Program-made: the position numbers and the translations under genes
Shown: positions 28,238 to 35,855 of the stretch, in pieces
Position numbering within the stretch: the stretch's first letter is position 1
How the letters are laid out: every line of letters begins with the position of its first letter
The notes under the pieces: generated by a model
The model's database searches: none
Seen by the model: the letters and a program-made list of their open reading frames with translations, nothing else
What the model was told of the DNA's origin: nothing
DNA from: Actinomycetes bacterium
GTDB lineage: Bacteria; Actinomycetota; Thermoleophilia; Solirubrobacterales; 70-9
Direction: 5' to 3'
Assembly (NCBI GenBank): GCA_016861045.1
Contig: BOKP01000001.1
Span: 871,529 to 935,528 of the forward strand
DNA length: 64,000 bases

Positions 28238-29440
28238 ATGAACGACCGCCAGGACTCAGCCTCCGCCTCCGACCGCATGGCCCGGCGACAGCGCCTCGGG
28301 CTGCGTGTGTTCCGACCCGCGGCGCCGCTCGTCGCGCGCGCCTACAGGGCGCTCGAGCCGGGCTGGGCGCGCCGGCTGCAGCGCAAGTCGGTGACCGGCT
28401 ACGAGGTCGGGTCGTACTCGTTCCACGGGGGCGAGCTCGAGACGCTGATCGGGCGGAACTACGAGAAGTCGCTTCGGAACCTCTGGAAGGCCGAGATCCA
28501 GGCTCCCTATCTCGGCATCCGCGACGCATCGAAGCTGGAGAAGGCCGGCTCGTCCGCCGAGGCCGAGGTGGCCGAGGTCGACCGGCTCATGGAGATCGCG
28601 ACCTCCGAGGACGTCCGCCGCGACTTCGAGGCCGCGTTCACCCCGGCCGAGCGGGAGGCGATCGGCTGGCTCATGTCGCTGATCGGGCACGGCGAGGCCT
28701 ACGCCCTCTACACGAGCTCCACCCTCGTTCCGGTCGTCCAGGGGACCGGGGCGAAGCTGGGGATGGCGATGCAGGCGATGGAGGAGGCCAAGCACTTCAT
28801 CGTCCTCCGTACCCTGCTGAAGACGCTCGGGATCGACAAGCCGATCACCGACTCCGCCTACATCCTGTTCGAGAAGGTCGCCTCCGCCTCTCCCTACCGG
28901 CGGCTGTTCGCGATGAACGTGGTCATCGAGAGCTTCGCGACCACGATCTTCGCCCAGTTCGCCGACTACGCGGCGCTCGAGCACGTCGTCGGCGTCTTCC
29001 ACCAGGACGAGGCCCGCCACGTCGGCTTCCCCCGCAACTACGCCCAGGCCGGCCTGATCCCCGAGAAGGTGACGACGAGCCGCCGGGAGCGGGCCGCGCG
29101 GACCGCCCTGCTGTTGCCGGTGTTCCCGCTGATCTTCGACTACAAGCCCCATTTCGAGGCGCTCGGCCTCGACTGCTTCGGCTTCTTCGGTCGAACCATC
29201 TACAAGGTCGCCCATCACGCGGACCGGGTGGGCCTGCCCGGCACGCTGCCCGCCGATGAGCTGATCTCGACGATGAACCTCTTCTTCAACGCCTGGACGC
29301 AGGCCTTCGAGCCCGAGCGCTTCCAGGGATACCGGGACTACACCGCGCTCCGGGAGGGTGACGTGCGCCGGGACCTGCTCGAGCGCGAGACCGAGGTGTT
29401 CGGCGACATCTTCGAGGCGGCCGGGACGGCGACCGGCTGA
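28238..29440 (+). CDS. Ferritin-like diiron protein, probable oxygenase
   Basis: 400 residues, helical. Four carboxylate/His elements expected of a ferritin-like diiron site occur in order: GHGEAYALY (about 148), EEAKHF (ExxH, about 184), VIESFATTIF (about 229) and DEARHVGF (ExxH, about 262). This E, ExxH, E, ExxH pattern is that of R2-like and AurF-like oxygenases and oxidases. I do not recognise the specific family. It stands after the polyamine-type operon with its own promoter and a good ribosome binding site, so functional linkage is only suggestive. Confidence 0.75.
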   Translation: MNDRQDSASASDRMARRQRLGLRVFRPAAPLVARAYRALEPGWARRLQRKSVTGYEVGSYSFHGGELETLIGRNYEKSLRNLWKAEIQAPYLGIRDASKLEKAGSSAEAEVAEVDRLMEIATSEDVRRDFEAAFTPAEREAIGWLMSLIGHGEAYALYTSSTLVPVVQGTGAKLGMAMQAMEEAKHFIVLRTLLKTLGIDKPITDSAYILFEKVASASPYRRLFAMNVVIESFATTIFAQFADYAALEHVVGVFHQDEARHVGFPRNYAQAGLIPEKVTTSRRERAARTALLLPVFPLIFDYKPHFEALGLDCFGFFGRTIYKVAHHADRVGLPGTLPADELISTMNLFFNAWTQAFEPERFQGYRDYTALREGDVRRDLLERETEVFGDIFEAAGTATG

Positions 29441-29804
29441 CCGACGGCCGCTCGGGCCGGCCCGCGGCGCAGGGATCGCGGCGGCGGGCGGCGTTGCGGA
29501 TGCGCGGCATCGGCCTCGGCCGTCGAGGGCGTGAGGCCGTCAGGCCGCCGGCTCGATCCGCGACCTCCGTGGCGGTGGACGCGATCCGGATCCGCGAGGT
29601 CGAAGCAGGCGATTGCCCGCACCGCGGGGGAAACCTGAGCCAGTCGGAGCGGGGCGTCGCGATCGAGTAGCGCTCCTTGCCGTCGATCGCGACAGGTCGC
29701 TGGCCGACCGGCTGCTCGCGCGGCCGGTGGCCCGGGTGCGGCAGCTCGACGGCGCCTGCTGACGGGAGCGTCAGCAGGCGGCCCTCGGCGACGACCTGAT
29801 CGGC
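29441..29804. other. 364-bp gap without a convincing gene
   Basis: No ORF here exceeds about 35 codons with the window's normal codon bias. Two short stretches (about 29569-29671 and 29667-29763, plus strand) show biased third positions but lack a start or family resemblance; they may be remnants of a decayed gene. A strong hairpin occupies the right end. Confidence 0.5.
29753..29780. terminator. Perfect 12-bp hairpin with GGAG tetraloop
   Basis: CGCCTGCTGACG, GGAG, CGTCAGCAGGCG: twelve paired bases without mismatch, by far the best inverted repeat I found in the window. There is no T-run, so it may be a U-less terminator or a dyad operator for the gene starting 25 nt downstream. Confidence 0.6.
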
Positions 29805-30260
29805 ATGAGGCTCGAGCCGGGCCGGATCAGCGAGAGCGAGGGCGCCGCCTGTCCGCGCTGCGGGCGAGGCGCCGGCGCCGGGGAGCACGGGATCCCGATC
29901 GGGGCGGTCGTCGCGGCGGTCGCGGCCGACCGGCGGCTGCGGGAGGCGATGGAGGCGGGGACCGCCGGGGGCCCGTGCTCGGCCTGCGGAGGCCCGTCCG
30001 GCTGGGAGGTCATCGCGATCCGCGACGGCGGGGTCGGGGAGGCGGGCCGGCGGGCGACGCTGGCCTCGATCCGCGGCCAGCTCGCGCTCGGCCGCCGGCC
30101 GGACGCGATCGCGAGCTGGATCCGCTCCGAGCTCGGCGTCGTCGGGATCCTCGTCGAGGACGGCTCCGAGGTCGGCCGCCGGCTCGGGTGCGGGTGGGCG
30201 GAGCAGCGGCCCGGCGGTCCTGCCGCCGGCCGCGGGCGGTCCGCCTCGACAGGGCGCTGA
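29805..30260 (+). CDS. Uncharacterised small protein with two Cys pairs
   Basis: 151 residues, no family recognised. CPRC (about residues 16-19) and CSAC (about 58-61) could form a four-Cys zinc site around a helical insert (AVVAAVAADRRLREAMEAG). The middle (about 80-120) contains LASIRGQLALGRRPDAIASWIRSELGVVGI, which looks like a helical domain; the C-terminal tail is Gly/Arg-rich. Almost all third positions are G/C, which marks it as a real gene. It starts 25 nt after the 12-bp hairpin and the SDR start follows 14 nt after its stop. Confidence 0.6.
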   Translation: MRLEPGRISESEGAACPRCGRGAGAGEHGIPIGAVVAAVAADRRLREAMEAGTAGGPCSACGGPSGWEVIAIRDGGVGEAGRRATLASIRGQLALGRRPDAIASWIRSELGVVGILVEDGSEVGRRLGCGWAEQRPGGPAAGRGRSASTGR

Positions 30261-30266
30261 TAGCTT
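30261..30266 (+). promoter_or_regulatory. Candidate -10 (TAGCTT) for the SDR gene
   Basis: Directly abuts the previous gene's stop codon; 8-nt spacer to the ATG at 30275. Confidence 0.5.
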
Positions 30267-30274
30267 GCCCGCCG

Positions 30275-31051
30275 ATGGAACGCCCGGGGCGCCTCGAGGG
30301 GAAGGTCTGCGTGATCACCGGCGCCGCGAGCGGCATCGGCGCCGAGGCGGCGCGGCTGTTCGCGGACGAGGGGGCGCGGGTCGTCGGGGTCGACCTCGAG
30401 GAGGGTGCCGAGGGCGAGCTGGCGATCGTCGCCGACGTCACCGACCCCGACCAGGTCGAGGCCATGTACGCGCGGGCCCGCGAGCGGTTCGGCAGGATCG
30501 ACGTCCTCTTCAACAACGCCGGCATCAACCCGCCCGAGGATGCCTCGATCCTGGAGACCTCGCTCGACGTCTTCCAGAAGGTCCAGGACGTGAACCTGCG
30601 CAGCGTCTTCCTCTGCTGCAAGCACGGGATACCGCACCTGCTCGACAACGGGTCGGGCGGATCGGTGATCAACACGGCGTCGTTCGTCGCGGTCATGGGG
30701 GCTGCCGTCTCGCAGATCTCCTACACGGCCTCGAAGGGGGCCGTCCTGGCGATGTCGCGCGAGCTCGGCGTCGAGTTCGCCCACCGCGGCGTCCGCGTCA
30801 ACGCGCTCTGCCCGGGGCCCGTCGACACCCCGCTCCTGCGGGAGCTGTTCGCGAGCGACCCGAAGCAGGCCCAGCGCCGTCTCGTCCATCTGCCGTTCGG
30901 ACGGTTCGCGCTGGCGCGCGAGGTCGCCAACGGCGCGCTGTTCCTCGCCAGCGACGAGAGCTCCTACGTGACCTCCTCGACGTTCCTCGTCGACGGCGGG
31001 CTCACGCAGGCGTACCTGACGCCCGGCGCCAGCGACGACCCCCGGTACTGA
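30275..31051 (+). CDS. Short-chain dehydrogenase/reductase
   Basis: 258 residues, classical SDR. TGAASGIG (cofactor glycine motif), NNAG at about residue 82, catalytic Ser/Tyr/Lys in NTASF and YTASK, and NALCPGPVDTPL after it. The Asp at the end of strand 2 (VVGVDLEEG) points to NAD rather than NADP. Substrate unknown: many family members are 3-oxoacyl-ACP or sugar/alcohol dehydrogenases. It has its own leaderless promoter candidate, and hisIE follows 77 nt later with another, so it is probably a single-gene unit. Confidence 0.9.
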   Translation: MERPGRLEGKVCVITGAASGIGAEAARLFADEGARVVGVDLEEGAEGELAIVADVTDPDQVEAMYARARERFGRIDVLFNNAGINPPEDASILETSLDVFQKVQDVNLRSVFLCCKHGIPHLLDNGSGGSVINTASFVAVMGAAVSQISYTASKGAVLAMSRELGVEFAHRGVRVNALCPGPVDTPLLRELFASDPKQAQRRLVHLPFGRFALAREVANGALFLASDESSYVTSSTFLVDGGLTQAYLTPGASDDPRY

Positions 31052-31115
31052 GCCGGCCGCGATCGCGCGGCGGCGGCGGGACCAAGGCGGCGTCGGAGCG
31101 GGAGGGCGTCGCGCC

Positions 31116-31121
31116 TAGACT
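31116..31121 (+). promoter_or_regulatory. Candidate -10 (TAGACT) for the hisIE-trp operon
   Basis: 7-nt spacer to the ATG at 31129. With a leaderless start there is no room for a leader-peptide attenuator ahead of the trp genes. Confidence 0.6.
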
Positions 31122-31128
31122 GACGCCC

Positions 31129-31755
31129 ATGATCGACGAGATCGCATTCGACGAGCGCGGCCTCGCGCCGTGCGTGATCCAGGACGCATCGAGCGGCGAG
31201 GTCCTCACCCTCGCCTGGGTCAACGCCGAGGCCCTCGAGCGGACGATCGCGACCGGCGAGCTCCACCTCTGGAGCCGCTCCCGCGACGAGCTCTGGCGCA
31301 AGGGGGAGACCTCGGGCAACGTCCAGCGGGTGCGCGAGCTCCGCTACGACTGCGACGCCGACGCCGTCCTCGCGCTCGTCGACCCCGCCGGCCCCGCCTG
31401 CCACACCGGCGAGCGCACCTGCTTCTTCCGGGCCCGGGACGGCTCGCCCGAGCCGGTCGCGCACGAGGCCCTGCCGGCGCTCGCGCGGACGATCGCCGCC
31501 CGGGCGGCGGAGCGTCCCCCGGGCTCCTACACGACGCGGCTCCTCGACGACGGGGAGCTGGTCGGAGCGAAGCTGCGCGAGGAGGCGGACGAGGTCGCGC
31601 GCGCCGTCGCCGCCGAGAGCGACGAGCGGATCGCCGAGGAGGCCGCCGACCTCCTCTACCACCTCGAGGTCGCGCTGCGCTCGCGCGACGTCGCGATCGC
31701 CAGCGCCTACGAAGCCCTCAACCGGCGCCGCGCCGATCGCGCTGACGACCGTTGA
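31129..31755 (+). CDS. hisIE: Bifunctional phosphoribosyl-AMP cyclohydrolase / phosphoribosyl-ATP pyrophosphatase
   Basis: 208 residues. The N-terminal HisI domain (about 1-110) has LTLAWVNAEAL, WSRSRDELWRKGETSGN and the zinc/catalytic region YDCDADAVL with CHTGERTCFF. The C-terminal HisE domain (about 115-200) has GSYTTRLLDDG, EEADEVARA and EEAADLLYHLEV. It performs the second and third steps of histidine synthesis. Fused HisIE is common in proteobacteria and some other phyla, while many actinobacteria have separate genes. Its stop overlaps the TTG start of trpE (TTGA), coupling one his gene to the trp genes. Confidence 0.95.
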   Translation: MIDEIAFDERGLAPCVIQDASSGEVLTLAWVNAEALERTIATGELHLWSRSRDELWRKGETSGNVQRVRELRYDCDADAVLALVDPAGPACHTGERTCFFRARDGSPEPVAHEALPALARTIAARAAERPPGSYTTRLLDDGELVGAKLREEADEVARAVAAESDERIAEEAADLLYHLEVALRSRDVAIASAYEALNRRRADRADDR

Positions 31756-33269
31756 GCGCCGCCGTCACCACGCTCGAGCGGGCCCGCGAGCTCAGCGACG
31801 CCGGCAACGTGGTCCCGGTCGTCGAGACGTCCGTCGAAGACACCGAGACCCCCGTCTCCGCCTTTCTGAAGCTGCGCGACGAGGGCCCCTGCTTCCTGCT
31901 CGAGTCGGCCGAGCAGGGCGGGCGGCTCGGCCGTTATTCGTTCCTCGGCTTCAGCCCGCACCTGCTTCTGCGCTGGGCCGACGGCGAGCTGCTCGAGTGG
32001 GACCGCGACGCCGCCGCGCCGAGCCGGCGCTCGGCGGCGCCGGACCCGTACGCGGCGGTCGCGGCCGCGCTCGGGCGCTTCGAGCTCGCCGACGCCGAGG
32101 AGGCGCCGTTCGCGGGCGGCGCCGTGGGCCTGTTCGGCTACGACCTCGTCCGCACCGTCGAGCCGCTCGCCGAGCCGAACCCCGACCCGCTCGGTCTGCC
32201 CGACCTGGCGTTGATGGTCTGCGAGCTGCTCGTCGCCTTCGACCACCATCGCCACGAGGTCTCGATCATCGCTCTCGCGTTCACCGGCGACGACGGCGTC
32301 GAGCCCGCCTACGAGCGCGCCCGCGGGCTGATCGCGGCGGCGCGGGAGCGGCTGCGCGGGGCGATCCCGGGCGCGCGCGGCGCGAAGCGCCGCCACGACG
32401 AGGGCGACGAACGGGGCGGCGGCGAGGTCGCATGGACGTCGAACATGAGCCGTGAGCGGTTCGAGGCCAACGTCGAGCGGATCGTCGAGTACGTGCGTGC
32501 CGGCGATGCCTTCCAGGTCGTCCCCTCGCAGCGGTTCAGCGCCGACTGCCCGGTCTCCGCCTTCTCGATCTACCGCGGGTTGCGGGCGGTCAACCCCTCG
32601 CCCTACATGTACTTCCTCGACTTCGGGGAATTCGAGATCGCCGGCGCCTCGCCGGAGCCGCTCGTCAAGGTGACCGGCGATCGGGTCGAGACGCGGCCGA
32701 TCGCCGGCACCTACCCGCGCGGCGGCGATGAGGAGGAGGACCGCGCCAACGCCGAGCGCCTGCTCGCGGACCCGAAGGAGCGGGCCGAGCACGTGATGCT
32801 CGTCGACCTCGGCCGCAACGACCTCGGCCGCGTCTGCGAGTACGGGACGGTGACCGTCGACGAGCTGATGACGGTCGAGACCTACAGCCACGTCCTCCAC
32901 ATCGTCAGCCGGATCTCGGGCCGCCTGCGGGACGGCTTGGGGGCGATGGACGTCCTCCGCTCGGCGCTGCCGGCGGGAACGCTGTCGGGGGCGCCGAAGG
33001 TCCGGGCGATGCAGATCATCGACGAGCTCGAGCCCCACAAGCGCTGCTCCTACGGCGGCGCGATCGGCTACCTCGACTTCCGCGGCGAGCTCGACGTCGC
33101 CATCCACATCCGCACCGTCGTCGTCAAGGACGGCACGGCCCATGTCCAGGCCGGCGGCGGCACCGTCGCCGACGCCAGGCCCGACTACGAGTACCGGGAG
33201 TCGCTGCAGAAGGCGAAGGCGATCTTCGGCGCGGTCGAGCTCGCCCGTGCCCACCCGGAGTGGGGGTGA
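31752..33269 (+). CDS. trpE: Anthranilate synthase component I
   Basis: 505 residues. The N-terminal domain has the tryptophan-feedback motif LLESAEQGG (about 47-55), so the enzyme is probably feedback-inhibited. The C-terminal chorismate-binding domain has FQVVPSQRF, TRPIAGTYPRGGDEEED, HVMLVDLGRNDLGRV and ALPAGTLSGAPKVRAMQII. It converts chorismate plus glutamine-derived ammonia to anthranilate with TrpG, whose gene starts 6 nt downstream. The TTG start overlaps the hisIE stop. Confidence 0.96.
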   Translation: MSAAVTTLERARELSDAGNVVPVVETSVEDTETPVSAFLKLRDEGPCFLLESAEQGGRLGRYSFLGFSPHLLLRWADGELLEWDRDAAAPSRRSAAPDPYAAVAAALGRFELADAEEAPFAGGAVGLFGYDLVRTVEPLAEPNPDPLGLPDLALMVCELLVAFDHHRHEVSIIALAFTGDDGVEPAYERARGLIAAARERLRGAIPGARGAKRRHDEGDERGGGEVAWTSNMSRERFEANVERIVEYVRAGDAFQVVPSQRFSADCPVSAFSIYRGLRAVNPSPYMYFLDFGEFEIAGASPEPLVKVTGDRVETRPIAGTYPRGGDEEEDRANAERLLADPKERAEHVMLVDLGRNDLGRVCEYGTVTVDELMTVETYSHVLHIVSRISGRLRDGLGAMDVLRSALPAGTLSGAPKVRAMQIIDELEPHKRCSYGGAIGYLDFRGELDVAIHIRTVVVKDGTAHVQAGGGTVADARPDYEYRESLQKAKAIFGAVELARAHPEWG

Positions 33270-33275
33270 AGGGGG

Positions 33276-33845
33276 ATGAACGTCCTCGTCATCGACAACT
33301 ACGACTCCTTCACCTACAACCTCGTCCAGCACCTGGGCGAGCTCGGCGCCGCGGTCGAGGTCGTCCGCAACGATCGCGCGACCGTCGACGAGCTGCTCGC
33401 CCGCGGCGCCGACCGGCTCGTGATCTCGCCCGGCCCGTGCACCCCGGCCGAGGCCGGGATCTCGGTCGAGGCCGCGCGCCGCTTCCCCGAGGCCGGGGTG
33501 CCGACGCTCGGCGTCTGCCTCGGCCACCAGTCGATGGTCGCCGCGTTCGGCGGCGAGATCCGGCGCGGGGATCCGATCCACGGCAAGGACGCGATGATCG
33601 ATCACGACGGGCGGACGCTGTTCGCGGGCCTTCCCAAGCCGCTGGTGGTGGGCCGCTACCACTCGCTCGTGGCCGCGCCGGAGCTGCCCGGGGAGCTCGA
33701 GCTCTCGGCCTCGTTCGAGGGGATCGTGATGGCGGTGCGCCACCGCCGGCTGCCCGCCGAGGGGGTGCAGTTCCATCCCGAATCGGTCCTCACGCCCGAC
33801 GGCAAGGAGATGCTGGGCAACTTCCTCGATGCCGTGGCAGACTGA
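33276..33845 (+). CDS. trpG: Anthranilate synthase component II (glutamine amidotransferase)
   Basis: 189 residues, class I glutamine amidotransferase. VIDNYDSFTYNLVQ start, SPGPCTPAEAG (oxyanion region), nucleophile Cys in LGVCLGHQ, and His/Glu in QFHPESVLTPDG. It supplies ammonia to TrpE. In some bacteria the same subunit serves aminodeoxychorismate synthase (PabA); its position inside the trp operon favours tryptophan, though a dual role is possible as no other copy is in view. Confidence 0.95.
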   Translation: MNVLVIDNYDSFTYNLVQHLGELGAAVEVVRNDRATVDELLARGADRLVISPGPCTPAEAGISVEAARRFPEAGVPTLGVCLGHQSMVAAFGGEIRRGDPIHGKDAMIDHDGRTLFAGLPKPLVVGRYHSLVAAPELPGELELSASFEGIVMAVRHRRLPAEGVQFHPESVLTPDGKEMLGNFLDAVAD

Positions 33846-33862
33846 CGCGCCCGGTCCCGACG

Positions 33863-34924
33863 ATGCCGAACGAGATCCTCACCCGCGCGATCGACGCCGT
33901 CTGCTCCGGCGAGCACCTGACCGCCGACCACGCGTCGGCGGTCCTGGCCGAGATCATGGAGGGGCGCGCCGAGCCGGTCCAGACCGGGGCCTTCCTGGTC
34001 GCGCTGCGGGCGAAGGGGGAGACGGTCCCGGAGCTGATCGGGCTGGCGCGGACGATGCGGGAGCTCGCCACCCACGTCGAGACCGGCCGCGACGACCTCG
34101 TCGACACCGCCGGCACCGGTGGCGGGCCGTCGACCTTCAACGTCTCGACGACCGCGGCGCTGATCGCCGCCGGCGCCGGCTGCGCGGTCGCCAAGCACGG
34201 CAACCGGTCGAGCACCTCGCGCTCGGGCTCCGCCGACGTGCTCGAGGCGCTCGGGGTCGAGATCGAGCTCACGCCCGAGCAGGTGGGCGAGGCGATCCGG
34301 CGGACCGGCTTCGGGTTCATGTTCGCGCCCTCCCACCACGCCGCGATGAGGCACGTGGTGCCCGTCCGCAGGGAGCTCGCCGTGCGGACGATCTTCAACT
34401 TCCTCGGCCCGCTGACCAACCCCGCGGGCGCCAGCCGCCAGCTCCTCGGCGTCTCCGACCGCCGCTACCAGGAGACGATCGCGGAGGCCTTGGCGGGGCT
34501 CGGCTGCGAGCACGCGGTGGTCGTCACCGCCGACGACGGGCTCGACGAGATCTCGATCGCGGGACCCACGAGGGTGATCGAGGTCCGCGACGGCGGCACG
34601 AGCGAGTGGTTCGTCGACCCGGCGGAGCTCGGGATCGAGGCGGCCGGCATCGAGGCGATCGCCGGCGGCGATCCCGCCGACAACGCCGCGACCGCGCGGG
34701 CGATCCTCGCCGGCGAGCAGGGACCGGCGGCCGACGTCGCCGTGGTCAACGCCGGCGCCGCGATCTACGTCGGCGGCGGCGCCGGCGATCTCGGCGCCGG
34801 GATCGAGGCGGCCCGGGCCGCGATCGACACGGGCGCGGCGGCCCGGGTGCTGCGCGAGCTGACCGCGATGGGAGCGACCGGCCGCGGCGGCCGACGGGCG
34901 GGCACGGCGGATCGGGATCGGTAG
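33863..34924 (+). CDS. trpD: Anthranilate phosphoribosyltransferase
   Basis: 353 residues. The glycine-rich PRPP site GTGGGPSTFNVST (about 84-96) is followed by VAKHGNRSSTSRSGSADVLEALG and, later, RTIFNFLGPLTNPA; all are diagnostic. It couples PRPP to anthranilate. The ATG at 33863 is chosen; the frame is open further upstream but overlaps trpG there. The TAG stop at 34922-34924 is also the first half of a TAGCCT hexamer placed 9 nt before trpC. Confidence 0.96.
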   Translation: MPNEILTRAIDAVCSGEHLTADHASAVLAEIMEGRAEPVQTGAFLVALRAKGETVPELIGLARTMRELATHVETGRDDLVDTAGTGGGPSTFNVSTTAALIAAGAGCAVAKHGNRSSTSRSGSADVLEALGVEIELTPEQVGEAIRRTGFGFMFAPSHHAAMRHVVPVRRELAVRTIFNFLGPLTNPAGASRQLLGVSDRRYQETIAEALAGLGCEHAVVVTADDGLDEISIAGPTRVIEVRDGGTSEWFVDPAELGIEAAGIEAIAGGDPADNAATARAILAGEQGPAADVAVVNAGAAIYVGGGAGDLGAGIEAARAAIDTGAAARVLRELTAMGATGRGGRRAGTADRDR

Positions 34925-34927
34925 CCT
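34922..34927 (+). promoter_or_regulatory. Candidate internal -10 (TAGCCT) for trpC, made from the trpD stop
   Basis: TAG of trpD plus CCT; 9-nt spacer to the ATG at 34937. It may give a leaderless internal transcript, or be chance. Confidence 0.35.
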
Positions 34928-34936
34928 CCCGGACGG

Positions 34937-35752
34937 ATGAGCAGGTTGGATCAGCTCGTCGACGCGGCGCGCGACGGCGTCCGCAGGCGCAGCGGGGAGG
35001 TGCCCGGCGAGCGGCTCCGCGCGCAGCTCGGGACCCGCAGCGGCCACCGACCCTTCAAGGAGGCGTTGATCCGCCCCGGCCTCTCGCTGATCGCCGAGTT
35101 CAAGCGCGGCTCGCCGTCGGCCGGGCCGATCGACTCCGGGGCCGACGTCGCGACGGTCGTCCAGGCCTATGAGCGCGGCGGGGCCGCCGCGCTTTCGGTC
35201 CTCACCGACGAGCCCAACTTCCACGGCTCGCTCGCCGACCTCGAGGCGGCGCGCGCGGCGTCGGAGCTGCCGATCCTCCGCAAGGACTTCATCGTCGATC
35301 CCTACCAGCTCTGGGAGGCGGCGCTCGCCGGGGCCGACGCCGTGCTGCTGATCGTCGCCGCCCTCGCCGACGAGGACCTGAGGCTGCTCTGGGACGAGGC
35401 CGCCGAGCTCGACCTCGACTGCGTCGTCGAGGTCCACGACGGGACCGACCTCGAGCGTGCGCTCGAGCTCGACCCGGACGTGATCGGGATCAACAACCGG
35501 GACCTCGCCGACCTCACGGTCGACACGACCACGACGCCGGAGCTGATCACCGACGTGCCGGCCGGGATGACCGTGGTCGCGGAGTCCGGCTACAGCGACC
35601 ACGGCCAGATCGAGGAGCTCGAGCGGATCGGCGTCGATGCCGTGCTGATCGGCGAGTCGCTGATGCGGGCCGCCGATCCCGAGGAAGCCGTGCGCGCGCT
35701 CGTCTCCGACGAGGAGCGGACCCGCGAGCATCTCTTCTCGGACGAGCGCTGA
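34937..35752 (+). CDS. trpC: Indole-3-glycerol-phosphate synthase
   Basis: 271 residues, TIM barrel. Catalytic Lys and Glu appear in SLIAEFKRGSPSAGPI, LRKDFIVDPYQLWEA, GINNRDLADLTVD and VAESGYSDHGQIEEL, all family signatures. It closes the indole ring. 12 nt after trpD. It is followed not by trpF but by a 103-nt gap and htrA. Confidence 0.96.
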   Translation: MSRLDQLVDAARDGVRRRSGEVPGERLRAQLGTRSGHRPFKEALIRPGLSLIAEFKRGSPSAGPIDSGADVATVVQAYERGGAAALSVLTDEPNFHGSLADLEAARAASELPILRKDFIVDPYQLWEAALAGADAVLLIVAALADEDLRLLWDEAAELDLDCVVEVHDGTDLERALELDPDVIGINNRDLADLTVDTTTTPELITDVPAGMTVVAESGYSDHGQIEELERIGVDAVLIGESLMRAADPEEAVRALVSDEERTREHLFSDER

Positions 35753-35777
35753 GGCGGTCGCGCCCGGCCGCTTAGCC

Positions 35778-35802
35778 GGAATTGGGGAGATCCTTAGCCG
35801 TC
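35778..35802 (+). promoter_or_regulatory. Possible ECF-sigma promoter for htrA
   Basis: GGAATT (35778-35783), 15-nt spacer and CGTC (35799-35802) resemble the GGAAC-N16-CGTC pattern recognised by SigE-type ECF factors. An 8-bp repeat CTTAGCCG occurs at 35771 and 35793. The match is by eye and short. Confidence 0.35.
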
Positions 35803-35855
35803 GCTCAGGCGGCGTTGCGGCGGCCCTCAGGGTCGACCCCGATCATCGCCGCCTC

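Noticed and set aside
31068-31087. GGCGGCGGCGGG-type triplet runs and similar GC simple repeats in gaps
   Set aside because: Short GC runs occur throughout and show no phase or conservation signal.
31056-31128. Leader peptide, T-box or attenuator for the trp genes
   Set aside because: No Trp-rich short ORF or terminator/antiterminator pair; the -10 sits 7 nt before hisIE, leaving no leader.
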